This document shows positions 8,030 through 16,110 of a stretch of 64,000 nt of DNA, piece by piece. The translations under genes and the position numbers were made by a program. Under the pieces are notes generated by a model, which was not told the DNA's origin, ran no database searches, and was given only the letters and a program-made list of their open reading frames with translations. The stretch's first letter is position 1; each line of letters begins with the position of its first letter. The DNA comes from Flavobacterium indicum GPTSA100-9 = DSM 17447 (GTDB lineage Bacteria; Bacteroidota; Bacteroidia; Flavobacteriales; Flavobacteriaceae): NCBI RefSeq assembly GCF_000455605.1, contig NC_017025.1, positions 620,001 through 684,000 of the forward strand. The letters are read 5' to 3'.

Positions 8030-8464
8030 TTTTTTTAAAATTGAATTTCTATGAATAATGAATTGAATCAAATGTTTTTTCAATAACAATACATCAAAAA
8101 ATTTTCCTAAAATACCATAAGGTGTTTCATATTCTAACAAATCGGTGACTTCTACATACTTTTCTTTTTGTTCAAAAAAATGTTGATGTTTAAAACTTTT
8201 AAAATGTCCTTTGAGTTGTTCGTCTACAAAATACGTTGGAAAAATCATCTCAGAAATTATACTCTGATGTTTGAGGTATACACCAAAATGTTTTCCTTTC
8301 CATGTGACTGTTTCATTCTTGTTTATTAATCCTGAGGTGGTGCCAGCAATGGCTATTTCTTTTGTTTTACTCGCCGTTTGTTGATGGATGGTTATGTCTC
8401 GATTTATGTTGAAAACAGTTTCAATAGGTGCCTGATAAATTGTTTTAATTGTTATTGTTGTCAT
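8015..8464 (-). CDS. SRPBCC / START-like ligand-binding protein
   Basis: This 149-residue soluble protein has the pattern of the Bet v 1-like SRPBCC fold: an opening strand TTITIKTIYQAPIETVFNIN, an antiparallel strand region (VTWKGKHFGV, with VEVTDLLEYETPYG after it) and a C-terminal helix LLKKHLIQFIIHRN. Such proteins bind hydrophobic ligands. It is the last gene of the minus-strand cluster headed by a GbsR-type regulator, separated from the upstream membrane protein by 52 bases holding a long palindrome. Ligand and role are unknown. Confidence 0.65.
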   Translation of the reverse strand: MTTITIKTIYQAPIETVFNINRDITIHQQTASKTKEIAIAGTTSGLINKNETVTWKGKHFGVYLKHQSIISEMIFPTYFVDEQLKGHFKSFKHQHFFEQKEKYVEVTDLLEYETPYGILGKFFDVLLLKKHLIQFIIHRNSILKKLTEN

Positions 8465-8477
8465 TTTTTGAAATTTT

Positions 8478-8510
8478 AAACCTGACAGGTTTTAGAAACC
8501 TGTCAGGTTT
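8478..8510. repeat. 33-base palindromic intergenic repeat
   Basis: Two 15-base arms, AAACCTGACAGGTTT and AAACCTGTCAGGTTT, are exact reverse complements around a TAG centre. Each arm is itself a 7-bp inverted repeat around one base. No T-run follows on the minus strand, so it is not a standard terminator. I recall CCTGACAGGTTT palindromes as common intergenic sequences in flavobacteria. Confidence 0.7.
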
Positions 8511-8516
8511 GGTTTG

Positions 8517-8903
8517 TTACCCATTAATTACAACGCGTGGTTCAACTTGAGTCTGACTTGCTTTGCGTTTTCCTCTAAAAAAGAAATACAAGTTGATGAA
8601 TAACATGATTCCTAAATAGATAGCAAATCCGCCGATTTTATAACTCAAGGCTTCAATTAAACTTTGGTAATCGTCTTTGTACAATGTCATTTCTAAAATC
8701 ATCAAGGCAAAACCTAAATTTAATAAGTAAAAGCCAGTTTCGAATAATGTGTTTGTAGCATTGGCAATTTCCTCTCGTCCTCTAAAAATGTCTAACATGA
8801 ATATTTTACTGTTTTTAAATAAAGTTTTGCTAACGTAATAAGTTAAAAATAAGGCAATTGGTAAATAAATTGCATATCCGATTAAAATTTTTGTAGTTTC
8901 CAT
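8517..8903 (-). CDS. Small membrane protein, paralogue of the upstream gene
   Basis: I do not recognise a named family. The 128-residue protein has three predicted membrane segments (about 7-27, 58-75 and 88-108) and a short basic tail. The block GFYLLNLGFALMIL is nearly the same as GYYLLNLGYCAMTL in the next gene upstream, and the loop before it (FRGREEIANATNTLFE) aligns with NHEELCHQINKML there, so the two arose by tandem duplication. It is part of the operon headed by the GbsR-type regulator. A partner or subunit relation between the two paralogues is an inference. Confidence 0.7.
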   Translation of the reverse strand: METTKILIGYAIYLPIALFLTYYVSKTLFKNSKIFMLDIFRGREEIANATNTLFETGFYLLNLGFALMILEMTLYKDDYQSLIEALSYKIGGFAIYLGIMLFINLYFFFRGKRKASQTQVEPRVVING

Positions 8904-8915
8904 AAAATTGAATAT

Positions 8916-9260
8916 TTAAATTAATTTTTTAATGTATTTAGTTAATAATATGATGTTGAAATAATGCATCAATCCGATAATCAGAATAATTATGGCCGAT
9001 TTGGTTGCAATGATTTCGATGAGTTGGTTGGATGTTGAAATTTTTTCCCAAGAAATAAGTGTCATCGCGCAATACCCAAGATTTAAAAGATAATAACCAA
9101 TCAGTAACATTTTGTTTATTTGATGGCATAATTCTTCATGATTCGGAATTAATTGTGATACAAATAAGTTTCCGTTATCATAGCATAATTTTCCAACTTT
9201 GATAATTATAACACTGGTAATGCTGAGATAAATAATATAGGCTAGTATGTTAAGGTTCAT
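8916..9260 (-). CDS. Small membrane protein, paralogue of the downstream gene
   Basis: This 114-residue protein has three predicted membrane segments and shares the GYYLLNLGY motif and overall layout with the downstream 128-residue protein. It starts two bases after the stop of the gene before it and ends 12 bases before its paralogue starts, so the three membrane genes are tightly coupled. It has diverged more and has lost the basic C-terminal tail. No function can be assigned from sequence. Confidence 0.68.
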   Translation of the reverse strand: MNLNILAYIIYLSITSVIIIKVGKLCYDNGNLFVSQLIPNHEELCHQINKMLLIGYYLLNLGYCAMTLISWEKISTSNQLIEIIATKSAIIILIIGLMHYFNIILLTKYIKKLI

Positions 9261-9262
9261 AA

Positions 9263-9706
9263 TTATACTAATTTATAATGTCCAACTATATTGTGTAAAA
9301 ATAGTAAGGTGTTGACTACGGCAAACAAGACAAAAAGCATATTCATAAAATAACTTCCGACTTTAAATAACCTCCTTTTTGGTATGTCATACATTGGATA
9401 GTAAGCAATTTGTGTGGCTACTTTTCCAACCCAATATGCAGCTATTAAACCAGTTAAAGCTACTGCCAAGGCAGATTGTTCTTTCAATTCATTTGTAAAT
9501 GAAATGGCAATTATTCCGAAAGAAAAATTTAAGCCTTGGATGTATCTTCCGTACGTTTTTGCGATTTCTTGATTTAAAGGTTTCAGTTGTTTGACATCGT
9601 TATACCAATCGAAAACTTGATGACGAATGTAAGGGTAAATTAATGCGGTGAATATTTGGCCCAATCCACTTAAAATAATTAACCAATTTGGAAGTATTGT
9701 ATTCAT
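9263..9706 (-). CDS. Four-helix membrane protein of the GbsR cluster
   Basis: This 147-residue protein has about four hydrophobic segments (residues 6-25, 56-72, 78-96 and 119-140) and a charged stretch between the first two. I do not recognise a family. It is the first membrane gene after the regulator, 54 bases downstream of it, and that gap holds a 28-base sequence nearly identical to one in the regulator's own promoter. Position and regulation tie it to the two smaller membrane proteins that follow. Confidence 0.68.
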   Translation of the reverse strand: MNTILPNWLIILSGLGQIFTALIYPYIRHQVFDWYNDVKQLKPLNQEIAKTYGRYIQGLNFSFGIIAISFTNELKEQSALAVALTGLIAAYWVGKVATQIAYYPMYDIPKRRLFKVGSYFMNMLFVLFAVVNTLLFLHNIVGHYKLV

Positions 9707-9716
9707 AATTCTATTA

Positions 9717-9744
9717 TTTTTAAACTTTCAGAAAAAATTGAAAG
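9717..9744. promoter_or_regulatory. Operator-like site A
   Basis: It contains CTTTCA (9725-9730), eight bases, then TGAAAG (9739-9744), a perfect 6-bp inverted repeat. Over 28 bases it matches site B in the gbsR-like promoter at 24 positions, including a shared run TTTTTAAACTTTCA. It lies between the regulator gene and the first membrane gene. Confidence 0.5.
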
Positions 9745-9760
9745 ATTTGATTAAAATTTT

Positions 9761-10264
9761 TTATTTCATAAATTTCATAAGTAGTTGAGTCAACCAATTG
9801 TCTTTGTATTCAGTAATTTTATCAAGTACGTTATATGCCTTTAAAACAAAGTCGTACAATTTTGTAGTTTGATCTACGAAATGTCTTTCTGCTTCGGTGC
9901 CATCAGATTTTATTGTAGAAACTTCTTTTAATACTTTCAAGGCAGGTTTGATCTCTCTTTTACTTCTTTCTCTCGAAATTTTTACCGCTAATTCATCTAA
10001 ATCTTTTTCAGCGGTGAAAAACTCCCTTCTTTCACCCGCTTTGAATTCCTTATACACAATTCCCCAATCCATTAAAGCTCGTAAATTCATTGATGCGTTT
10101 CCACGAGAAATTTGTAATTCTTCCATAATGTCTTCCATAGAAACGGGTTCGTGCGAAACCATCAACAAAGCATGAATCTGCGCCATGGTTTTATTAATTC
10201 CCCATTGTGAGCCTAACGCGCCCCAAGTTTGTACGAATTTATTTTTAGCTTCTTTAAATTCCAT
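9761..10264 (-). CDS. GbsR/MarR-family transcriptional regulator
   Basis: This 167-residue protein has a winged helix-turn-helix (MAQIHALLMVSHEPVSMEDI, then ISRGNASMNLRALMDWGIV, residues about 27-75) followed by a wing KAGERREFF and a long helical C-terminus, as in GbsR-type MarR regulators. I start at the ATG at 10264; an upstream in-frame TTG is less likely. The promoter is a perfect TTTG-N19-TACCTTTG on the minus strand, and an inverted repeat overlaps its -33 element, suggesting autorepression. It heads an operon of three membrane proteins and an SRPBCC protein. The signal it senses is unknown. Confidence 0.85.
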   Translation of the reverse strand: MEFKEAKNKFVQTWGALGSQWGINKTMAQIHALLMVSHEPVSMEDIMEELQISRGNASMNLRALMDWGIVYKEFKAGERREFFTAEKDLDELAVKISRERSKREIKPALKVLKEVSTIKSDGTEAERHFVDQTTKLYDFVLKAYNVLDKITEYKDNWLTQLLMKFMK

Positions 10265-10282
10265 TATCAATTAATTACTCCT

Positions 10283-10313
10283 CAAAGGTATGAAATGTTT
10301 TTAAACTTTCAAA
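10283..10313 (-). promoter_or_regulatory. Sigma-A promoter of the GbsR-type regulator operon
   Basis: On the minus strand TTTG (10313-10310) and TACCTTTG (10290-10283) are exactly 19 bases apart, an ideal Bacteroidota promoter. The predicted start is near 10277, about 13 bases before the ATG. Confidence 0.75.
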
Positions 10314-10325
10314 AATAAATGAAAC
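10298..10325. promoter_or_regulatory. Operator-like site B
   Basis: It contains CTTTCA (10306-10311), eight bases, then TGAAAC (10320-10325), with 24 of 28 bases the same as site A at 9717-9744. It overlaps the -33 element of the regulator promoter and also lies 62-89 bases before the M4 peptidase ATG on the other strand. Confidence 0.5.
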
Positions 10326-10386
10326 TTATTTTGGGTTTTTTTATTCAGAAAAAATAAGTATACTTGCAAACCAAACTACTATAATC

Positions 10387-13365
10387 ATGAAAAACAATTA
10401 TTTAAGTGTTCTTGGACTAACACTTCTCTTGTCCAATTTTGCTTTTTCTCAAAAAAACGAAAAATACAATGGAGATTTAGCGTATCAAAAAACAATTTAC
10501 CTTACGGGTATGCATTCTGAGCAATCGGCTATTAAGGAATTTGGGAAATTATACCGACTTAACGATTCTAATTCATTTACTCCTCAAAAAGAAACTTCTG
10601 ATGAAGCGGGTTTTATACATCAAAGGTTTCAACAGTATTATAAAGGGATTAAAATCGAATTTGGAACAGTAATCACCCATAAAAAAGAAGGTAACGTAGT
10701 TCATGTCAACGGTGAATTGTATAATGCTGAAGATTTAAATTTAACACCTTCATTATCTGCTGAAGTAGCTTTCCAAAAAGCAATAAATTTTATAAATGCG
10801 CAAGAATATTTATGGAATGATCCTGTGGCCTCTCAAGCAATGGATTATAAAAAACCATCTGGGGAACTTGTGATTTTACCTTTAGTTAATAAAGGCGAGG
10901 TAAGGCTTGCTTATAAATTTGATATTTATGCAAAACAACCTATTGCTAGAGATGAAGTTTTTGTTGATGCTGCGACAGGTGAAATTTTGTATAAAAATCC
11001 CATTATTAAACACGTTAATCATCTGGTTTCGGATGATGAAATTGAATTGGCAGCTAAAAAGTTTGAGAAAGTTGCGTTAAATAAAGAAAATGCTTTATTC
11101 ACACCTTTTGTTGCCGGAACTGCTGCAACACGATACAGTGGATCAAGAACAATTGAAACGACTCAAACAGGGCCAAATTCATTTATTTTAGATGAAAACG
11201 CAAGAGGTAATGGTAATGGAATGGTCACTTATAATTGTCAATCTACACAATCCTATCCGTCTACTAATTTTACTGACAATGATAATAATTGGACAGCCGC
11301 TGAATACAATAATGCCGCAAAAGACGACGCGGCTTTAGAAGCACATTGGGGAGCAGAAAAAACGTATGATTTTTGGAAAAATATTTTTAATAGAAATAGT
11401 TTTGATGATGAAGGGGCTAAAATTAAGAGTTATGTTCATTATGGGAGTGGATATAATAATGCATTTTGGAATGGTAGTGTAATGACTTATGGAGATGGTA
11501 GCAGTATGAATGCTTTAACATCTATTGATGTTTGCGGCCACGAAATAGGTCACGCTATATGTACATACACTTCAAACTTAGCGTATCAAAATCAATCGGG
11601 TGCTATGAATGAAGGTTTGTCTGATATATGGGGTGCTTGTATAGAGCAATATGGAAGAAATGGAAATTTAAATGCTCCAGTTGATACAGTTAATCCAGGT
11701 ACACAGGGGGTATGGAAAGTGGGTGAAGATATTACAACAGGTGGTTTACGTTCTATGAGTTATCCTAGAACAAAAGGAGATCCGGATACATTTAAAGGTC
11801 AATATTATATTACTACAGCGGATGATGGGTCTTGTACTCCTAGTTCAGGAAACGATAATTGTGGTGTTCATACCAATAGTGGTGTTTTAAATCACTGGTT
11901 TTACATTGTTACTGCTGGAAAATCGGGTACTAATAATGCACCTGCTGCTTCTGGTGGACCTTTTGCCTATAATGTAACAGGAATTGGAATGGCAAAATCT
12001 TCTCAAATAACTTATTATGCAGAACGAGATTATTTAACAGCAAATGCTACTTTTATGGATATGAGAAATGCTACTATTGCTGTAGCAAGTTCGATATATT
12101 GTGCCACTAGTCCAGAAGTACAAGCCGTAACAAAAGCTTGGAAAGCAGTAAATGTTGGTGCAGATTATGTTGCTTATGCGAATGACATTTCATTGAAAAG
12201 TATTACAGGTGGTAATGTAAGTGTGGCTTGTGGTGCGACTTATAATCCAAGTATAATAATAGAAAATGCAGGAACTAATACAATTACTTCAGTAACTGTA
12301 ACATATAATGTTGATGGAGGAGCAAATTCAACTATAAATTGGACGGGTAACTTATCGAATTGCGCCGTGCAAAGTATTGCTATACCAGTTAGCGGTTTAA
12401 CAAGAGGGACGCATGTTTTAAATGTAACTTCTACAATTGCGAGTGATGGAAATGCTACAAATAATACCAAATCTATTTTAATTTTAGTAAATGATGCGGG
12501 TTCTCCTAATGTGATAAATACATTTAATACTGCTACCAATGCTTTAATTTCAATTGATGGTAATGGTAAAACGAATGCTGTTTGGCAAAGAGGAGCTATT
12601 GGTAAAACCCTACTTACTAATGCACTTGCAGGATCAAATGTATATGCAACAAAACTGACGGGTAATTATCCAGATAGTGCAACTTCTTACTTGGTTTCAC
12701 AGTGTTATAATTTAACCAACCTAACCAATCCAACGGTGAGTTTTGATATGGCATTTGATTTAGAATCAAATTGGGATATTATATATTTTGAATATTCAAC
12801 GGATAATGGTACTTCATGGAATGTATTAGGAACTTCTTCTGATCCTACTTGGTATAATAGTTCAAGATTGCCTGATGGAACCGATTGCTTTAATTGTATT
12901 GGGAAGCAATGGACGGGTGATTTTAATACAGCTCCAACAGGAGGAAATGGTATGAATGGAAATAAAAGAAAATACATTCATGAATTATCAAGTTTAGGTG
13001 CCCCTGCAAATGCTATTTTCAGATTTACATTTATTTCTGATGAAGCTTCAAATCAAGAAGGAGTTATGATTGACAATTTTGTTATTGAAGGGACATTGTC
13101 ATCAAATGCTACAAATGAACTGGAAGATTTTCTAATTTATCCTAATCCTACTGGAGGGAAACTAACGATTTCATTGCCAACCTCAGAAAAAGTTTCTGTT
13201 GATTTATTTGATTTAAGAGGAAGAAAAGTATATCAAAGCAATTTTGAATCTGAAGGTACTATGTTTACAAAAGACCTTGATTTGACTTCAATTCAATCTG
13301 GTGTTTACATTATTAATGTGAAAACTGAAGGAAAAGAAATTTCAAAAAGAGTAATCATAGAATAA
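10387..13365 (+). CDS. Secreted M4 (thermolysin-like) metallopeptidase with type IX sorting domain
   Basis: This 992-residue protein begins with a signal peptide (MKNNYLSVLGLTLLLSNFAF), followed by an FTP/PepSY-type propeptide (about 40-200). The peptidase domain has the zinc motif HEIGH (His385, Glu386, His389), a third ligand Glu409 in NEGLSDIWG, and His495 in GVHTNSG as the thermolysin His231 equivalent. A CARDB-like domain (about 598-705) and a beta-sandwich domain (about 725-905) follow. The C-terminus, from about residue 910 (LIYPNPTGGKLTI and later VYIINVKTEGKEISKRVIIE), is a T9SS type A sorting domain, so it should be secreted or anchored through type IX secretion. It probably digests external protein. 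A terminator follows. Confidence 0.95.
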   Translation: MKNNYLSVLGLTLLLSNFAFSQKNEKYNGDLAYQKTIYLTGMHSEQSAIKEFGKLYRLNDSNSFTPQKETSDEAGFIHQRFQQYYKGIKIEFGTVITHKKEGNVVHVNGELYNAEDLNLTPSLSAEVAFQKAINFINAQEYLWNDPVASQAMDYKKPSGELVILPLVNKGEVRLAYKFDIYAKQPIARDEVFVDAATGEILYKNPIIKHVNHLVSDDEIELAAKKFEKVALNKENALFTPFVAGTAATRYSGSRTIETTQTGPNSFILDENARGNGNGMVTYNCQSTQSYPSTNFTDNDNNWTAAEYNNAAKDDAALEAHWGAEKTYDFWKNIFNRNSFDDEGAKIKSYVHYGSGYNNAFWNGSVMTYGDGSSMNALTSIDVCGHEIGHAICTYTSNLAYQNQSGAMNEGLSDIWGACIEQYGRNGNLNAPVDTVNPGTQGVWKVGEDITTGGLRSMSYPRTKGDPDTFKGQYYITTADDGSCTPSSGNDNCGVHTNSGVLNHWFYIVTAGKSGTNNAPAASGGPFAYNVTGIGMAKSSQITYYAERDYLTANATFMDMRNATIAVASSIYCATSPEVQAVTKAWKAVNVGADYVAYANDISLKSITGGNVSVACGATYNPSIIIENAGTNTITSVTVTYNVDGGANSTINWTGNLSNCAVQSIAIPVSGLTRGTHVLNVTSTIASDGNATNNTKSILILVNDAGSPNVINTFNTATNALISIDGNGKTNAVWQRGAIGKTLLTNALAGSNVYATKLTGNYPDSATSYLVSQCYNLTNLTNPTVSFDMAFDLESNWDIIYFEYSTDNGTSWNVLGTSSDPTWYNSSRLPDGTDCFNCIGKQWTGDFNTAPTGGNGMNGNKRKYIHELSSLGAPANAIFRFTFISDEASNQEGVMIDNFVIEGTLSSNATNELEDFLIYPNPTGGKLTISLPTSEKVSVDLFDLRGRKVYQSNFESEGTMFTKDLDLTSIQSGVYIINVKTEGKEISKRVIIE

Positions 13366-13384
13366 ATAATTAAAAGAAATGAAT

Positions 13385-13420
13385 AAAAAATCCCGTTAGA
13401 ATTTTCTAACGGGATTTTTT
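13385..13420. terminator. Bidirectional terminator between convergent peptidase genes
   Basis: Arms TCCCGTTAGAA and TTCTAACGGGA close a TT loop and are flanked by A6 on one side and T6 on the other, so a U-tract exists on both strands. It serves the M4 gene (plus) and the M3 gene (minus). Confidence 0.9.
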
Positions 13421-13423
13421 TAT

Positions 13424-15448
13424 TTAAAGTAGTCCAGCTCTTTTCAACAATGCCTCTGGTTGAGGTTCTTGTCCTCTAAATTTTTTATACAATTCCATTG
13501 GTAATTCGGTGCCACCTTTTGAAAGTATATTTTCTTTGAATTTGGTTGCGACTTCTTTGTTGAAAATACCCTTTTCTTGAAAATAAGCAAACGCATCCGC
13601 ATCTAAAACTTCCGCCCATTTATAACTATAATATCCAGAAGAATAACCACCTTGGAAAATGTGAGAAAAAGAAACGCTCATACAATTTTCAGCAACATCA
13701 GGATATAAATTGGCTACTTTCATGGCTTCCAATTCAAATGCTTTTACATTATTAATAATTTGGTTTTTACTATGGAATTCCATGTCTAAAATACCAAAAC
13801 TCAATTGTCTTAATGTAGCCATGCCTTCTAAGAAATTGGCACTTTCTTTAATTTTATTGACTAAATCTTGTGGAATTACTTCGCCAGTTTCATAATGTTT
13901 AGCAAAAAGTGCCAATGCTTCTGGTTCGTAACACCAGTTTTCCATCACTTGACTTGGTAATTCTACAAAATCCCAAAATACGGATGTGCCAGATAAGCTT
14001 GGGTAAGTTGTATTGGCTAACATGCCGTGAAGCGCATGTCCAAATTCATGAAATAAAGTAGTGACTTCATTAAAAGTTAATAATGAAGGTTTTGTTGGTG
14101 TAGGAGGAGTGAAGTTACAAACAATAGAAACATGAGGTCTTTCGTTAATTCCTTCTTTAATATATTGTGGTTTAAATGAAGTCATCCAAGCACCATTTCT
14201 TTTTCCTTTTCTTGGAAAAAAGTCGGCATAGAAAACAGCAACTAATTCGTTTTGTTCATTTAACACTTCATAGGTTTGAACGTCTTCGTGATATTTGTCA
14301 ATATTATGAATTTCATTAAAGTTTAAACCAAATAATTTTTGAGCAACAGTAAAAGCACCATTCAATACATTTTCTAATTTGAAATACGGTTTTAATAACT
14401 CATCATCCAAACTGAATAATTTTTGTTTTAATTTTTCAGAATAATAAGCACCATCCCATTTTTCTAATTGTTCAATGCCATCTAATTCTTTTGCAAAATT
14501 GGTTAATTGAGCAAATTCTCTTTCAGCCGCTGGTTTTGCTTTAGCTAATAAATCGTTTAAAAACAATAAAACTTTTTCAGGATTTTGAGCCATGCGTTCT
14601 TCTAATACAAAATGAGCATGGGTCTTATAACCTAATAAATTAGCACGTTCGTGTCGAAGTGCCACTATTTTTTTTACAATTTCTTCGTTATTGTATTCAT
14701 TTTGTTGAAATGCTTTTTTGCCATAAGCAATATTCAACTCTTTTCTTAAATTTCTGTTTTCTACATAAGTTACAAAAGGAATGTAACTCGGGAAATCTAA
14801 TGTAAAAATCCAGCCTTCTTCATTTTTTGACTTGGCTAAACTAGCAGCCATTTCTTTTGCGCCTTCAGGAAGACCTTTTAAATCTTCTTCATTTGTGATG
14901 TGCAATTGGTAATTGTTTGTTTCAGCTAAAACATTTTCACCAAAAGTTAAACTCAATTGGGCTAATTCGGTATCAATTACTCTAAGTCTATTTTTTTGCT
15001 CTTCAGCTAATAGAGCACCATTTCTGGTAAAACCTTTGTATTTTTTATCTAGTAATGTAGCTTGTTCCGTATTTAATGCTAAACTTTCTTTTTGATCATA
15101 AACCAATTTGACACGTTTAAATAACTCTTCATTTAAAGCAATATCGTTTTGAAATTCTGTTAATAAAGGAGTAACTTCTTGTGCTATTTTTTGCATTTCA
15201 TCTGAAGTTTCTGCTGAATTTAGATTGAAAAAAATACTAGATAAACGATCTAATTGTTCACCAGCAAAGTCTAAAGCTTCAATTGTGTTTTCAAAAGTAG
15301 CATCTTCTTGATTTGAAATAATTGTATCTATTTCATTTTTAGCCATTTTTATAGTTTCTTTAAAGGCTTTTTTATAATCAGAGAGACTTATCTTACTAAA
15401 CGGAGCGGTATTGAATTTATTTTCAAATTTTTTTAAAAAAATTTCCAT
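13424..15448 (-). CDS. M3-family oligopeptidase (Dcp/OpdA type)
   Basis: This 674-residue zinc peptidase has HEFGH (His467, Glu468, His471) and the third ligand Glu496 in FWDFVELPSQ, with the spacing of Dcp and oligopeptidase A. There is no signal peptide, so it acts in the cytoplasm, degrading short peptides such as signal-peptide remains. Length is normal for the family. Dcp (a dipeptidyl carboxypeptidase) and OpdA (an endopeptidase) cannot be told apart from sequence alone. It is a single gene that converges with the M4 peptidase. A candidate small RNA is transcribed away from its 5' end. Confidence 0.93.
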   Translation of the reverse strand: MEIFLKKFENKFNTAPFSKISLSDYKKAFKETIKMAKNEIDTIISNQEDATFENTIEALDFAGEQLDRLSSIFFNLNSAETSDEMQKIAQEVTPLLTEFQNDIALNEELFKRVKLVYDQKESLALNTEQATLLDKKYKGFTRNGALLAEEQKNRLRVIDTELAQLSLTFGENVLAETNNYQLHITNEEDLKGLPEGAKEMAASLAKSKNEEGWIFTLDFPSYIPFVTYVENRNLRKELNIAYGKKAFQQNEYNNEEIVKKIVALRHERANLLGYKTHAHFVLEERMAQNPEKVLLFLNDLLAKAKPAAEREFAQLTNFAKELDGIEQLEKWDGAYYSEKLKQKLFSLDDELLKPYFKLENVLNGAFTVAQKLFGLNFNEIHNIDKYHEDVQTYEVLNEQNELVAVFYADFFPRKGKRNGAWMTSFKPQYIKEGINERPHVSIVCNFTPPTPTKPSLLTFNEVTTLFHEFGHALHGMLANTTYPSLSGTSVFWDFVELPSQVMENWCYEPEALALFAKHYETGEVIPQDLVNKIKESANFLEGMATLRQLSFGILDMEFHSKNQIINNVKAFELEAMKVANLYPDVAENCMSVSFSHIFQGGYSSGYYSYKWAEVLDADAFAYFQEKGIFNKEVATKFKENILSKGGTELPMELYKKFRGQEPQPEALLKRAGLL

Positions 15449-15453
15449 AAAAC

Positions 15454-15484
15454 TTTGTTTTTATCGATAAAGTGTATATATTTG
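15454..15484 (+). promoter_or_regulatory. Promoter of a candidate small RNA
   Basis: TTTG (15454-15457), exactly 19 bases, then TATATTTG (15477-15484), the same grade as the rpsL and rplC promoters in this window. It faces the plus strand, where no ordinary gene follows before purE, which lies on the other strand. Confidence 0.65.
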
Positions 15485-15489
15485 TCGAC

Positions 15490-15614
15490 GAAATGAATGA
15501 GAATTATCATCTTAATGATAAATTTTCATCCCTTTTTCCCCAAAAGAGAATTTTTTTTATAGTTGTCACTTAATTGTGAATAGATTTTTGCCCCGATTTT
15601 TATCGGGGTTTTTT
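15490..15614 (+). ncRNA. Candidate small RNA (about 125 nt) between the M3 peptidase and purE
   Basis: The region has a consensus promoter just upstream and a terminator at its end, all on the plus strand, while both flanking genes are on the minus strand. A hairpin forms near the 5' end (TTATCAT, CTTA, ATGATAA; about 15503-15520, extended by GAGAA/TTTTC). A 26-codon frame (15493-15573, starting MNENYHLNDKF) starts only about eight bases after the -7 element and could be a leaderless peptide instead. In position and size it could be a 6S-type RNA (Rfam has a 6S-Flavo family), but I could not show that fold. Confidence 0.5.
15591..15614 (+). terminator. Terminator of the candidate small RNA
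   Basis: CCCCGAT, TTTT, ATCGGGG is followed by six T on the plus strand. On the minus strand no T-run follows the stem, so it does not fit purE, whose stop is upstream of it in the minus direction. Confidence 0.75.
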
Positions 15615-15617
15615 GTT

Positions 15618-16100
15618 TTAAATCTCTAAATTTTTAGAAGCTTTTAAAACAGCCTCTTTTAAACTTTCTTTATACGCCACAATTTTATTTAAAACCGTAC
15701 TGTCATGGCTACCGATTATCTGTGCTGCCAAAATACCTGCGTTTTTTGCACCGTTTAAGGCAACTGTTGCCACTGGAACGCCACCTGGCATTTGTAGAAT
15801 TGATAAAACAGAATCCCATCCATCAATGGAATTGCTCGATTTTACTGGAACGCCAATAACAGGAAGTGGACTCATACTTGCCACCATACCTGGTAAGTGA
15901 GCGGCACCACCAGCACCGGCAATGATTACAGAAATACCTCTTTCGTGTGCGTTTTTACTAAAATCTACTAATTTTTCAGGTGTTCTGTGAGCAGATACTA
16001 TATCTACTTCAATAGAAATATTAAAACTATTTAAAATATCGATAGCTTCTTGCATTACATGCATATCCGATATGCTTCCCATGATTATGGCTACTTTCAT
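15618..16100 (-). CDS. purE: N5-carboxyaminoimidazole ribonucleotide mutase
   Basis: The 160-residue protein starts MKVAIIMGSISDMHVMQE and has the class I PurE motifs: SDMHVM, SAHRTPEKLVDF and AGAGGAAHLPGMVAS. It converts N5-CAIR to CAIR in purine synthesis, the step after PurK. I chose the ATG at 16100; an in-frame ATG seven codons upstream lies inside a GC-rich palindrome and would add MGVRGLI, which is not part of the conserved protein. purK lies upstream on the same strand, with a small membrane-protein gene between them. Confidence 0.96.
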   Translation of the reverse strand: MKVAIIMGSISDMHVMQEAIDILNSFNISIEVDIVSAHRTPEKLVDFSKNAHERGISVIIAGAGGAAHLPGMVASMSPLPVIGVPVKSSNSIDGWDSVLSILQMPGGVPVATVALNGAKNAGILAAQIIGSHDSTVLNKIVAYKESLKEAVLKASKNLEI

Positions 16101-16110
16101 AATTAGCCCC

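Noticed and set aside
15591..15614. Terminator of purE
   Set aside because: The T-run follows the stem on the plus strand only, while purE is on the minus strand, so it fits a plus-strand RNA.
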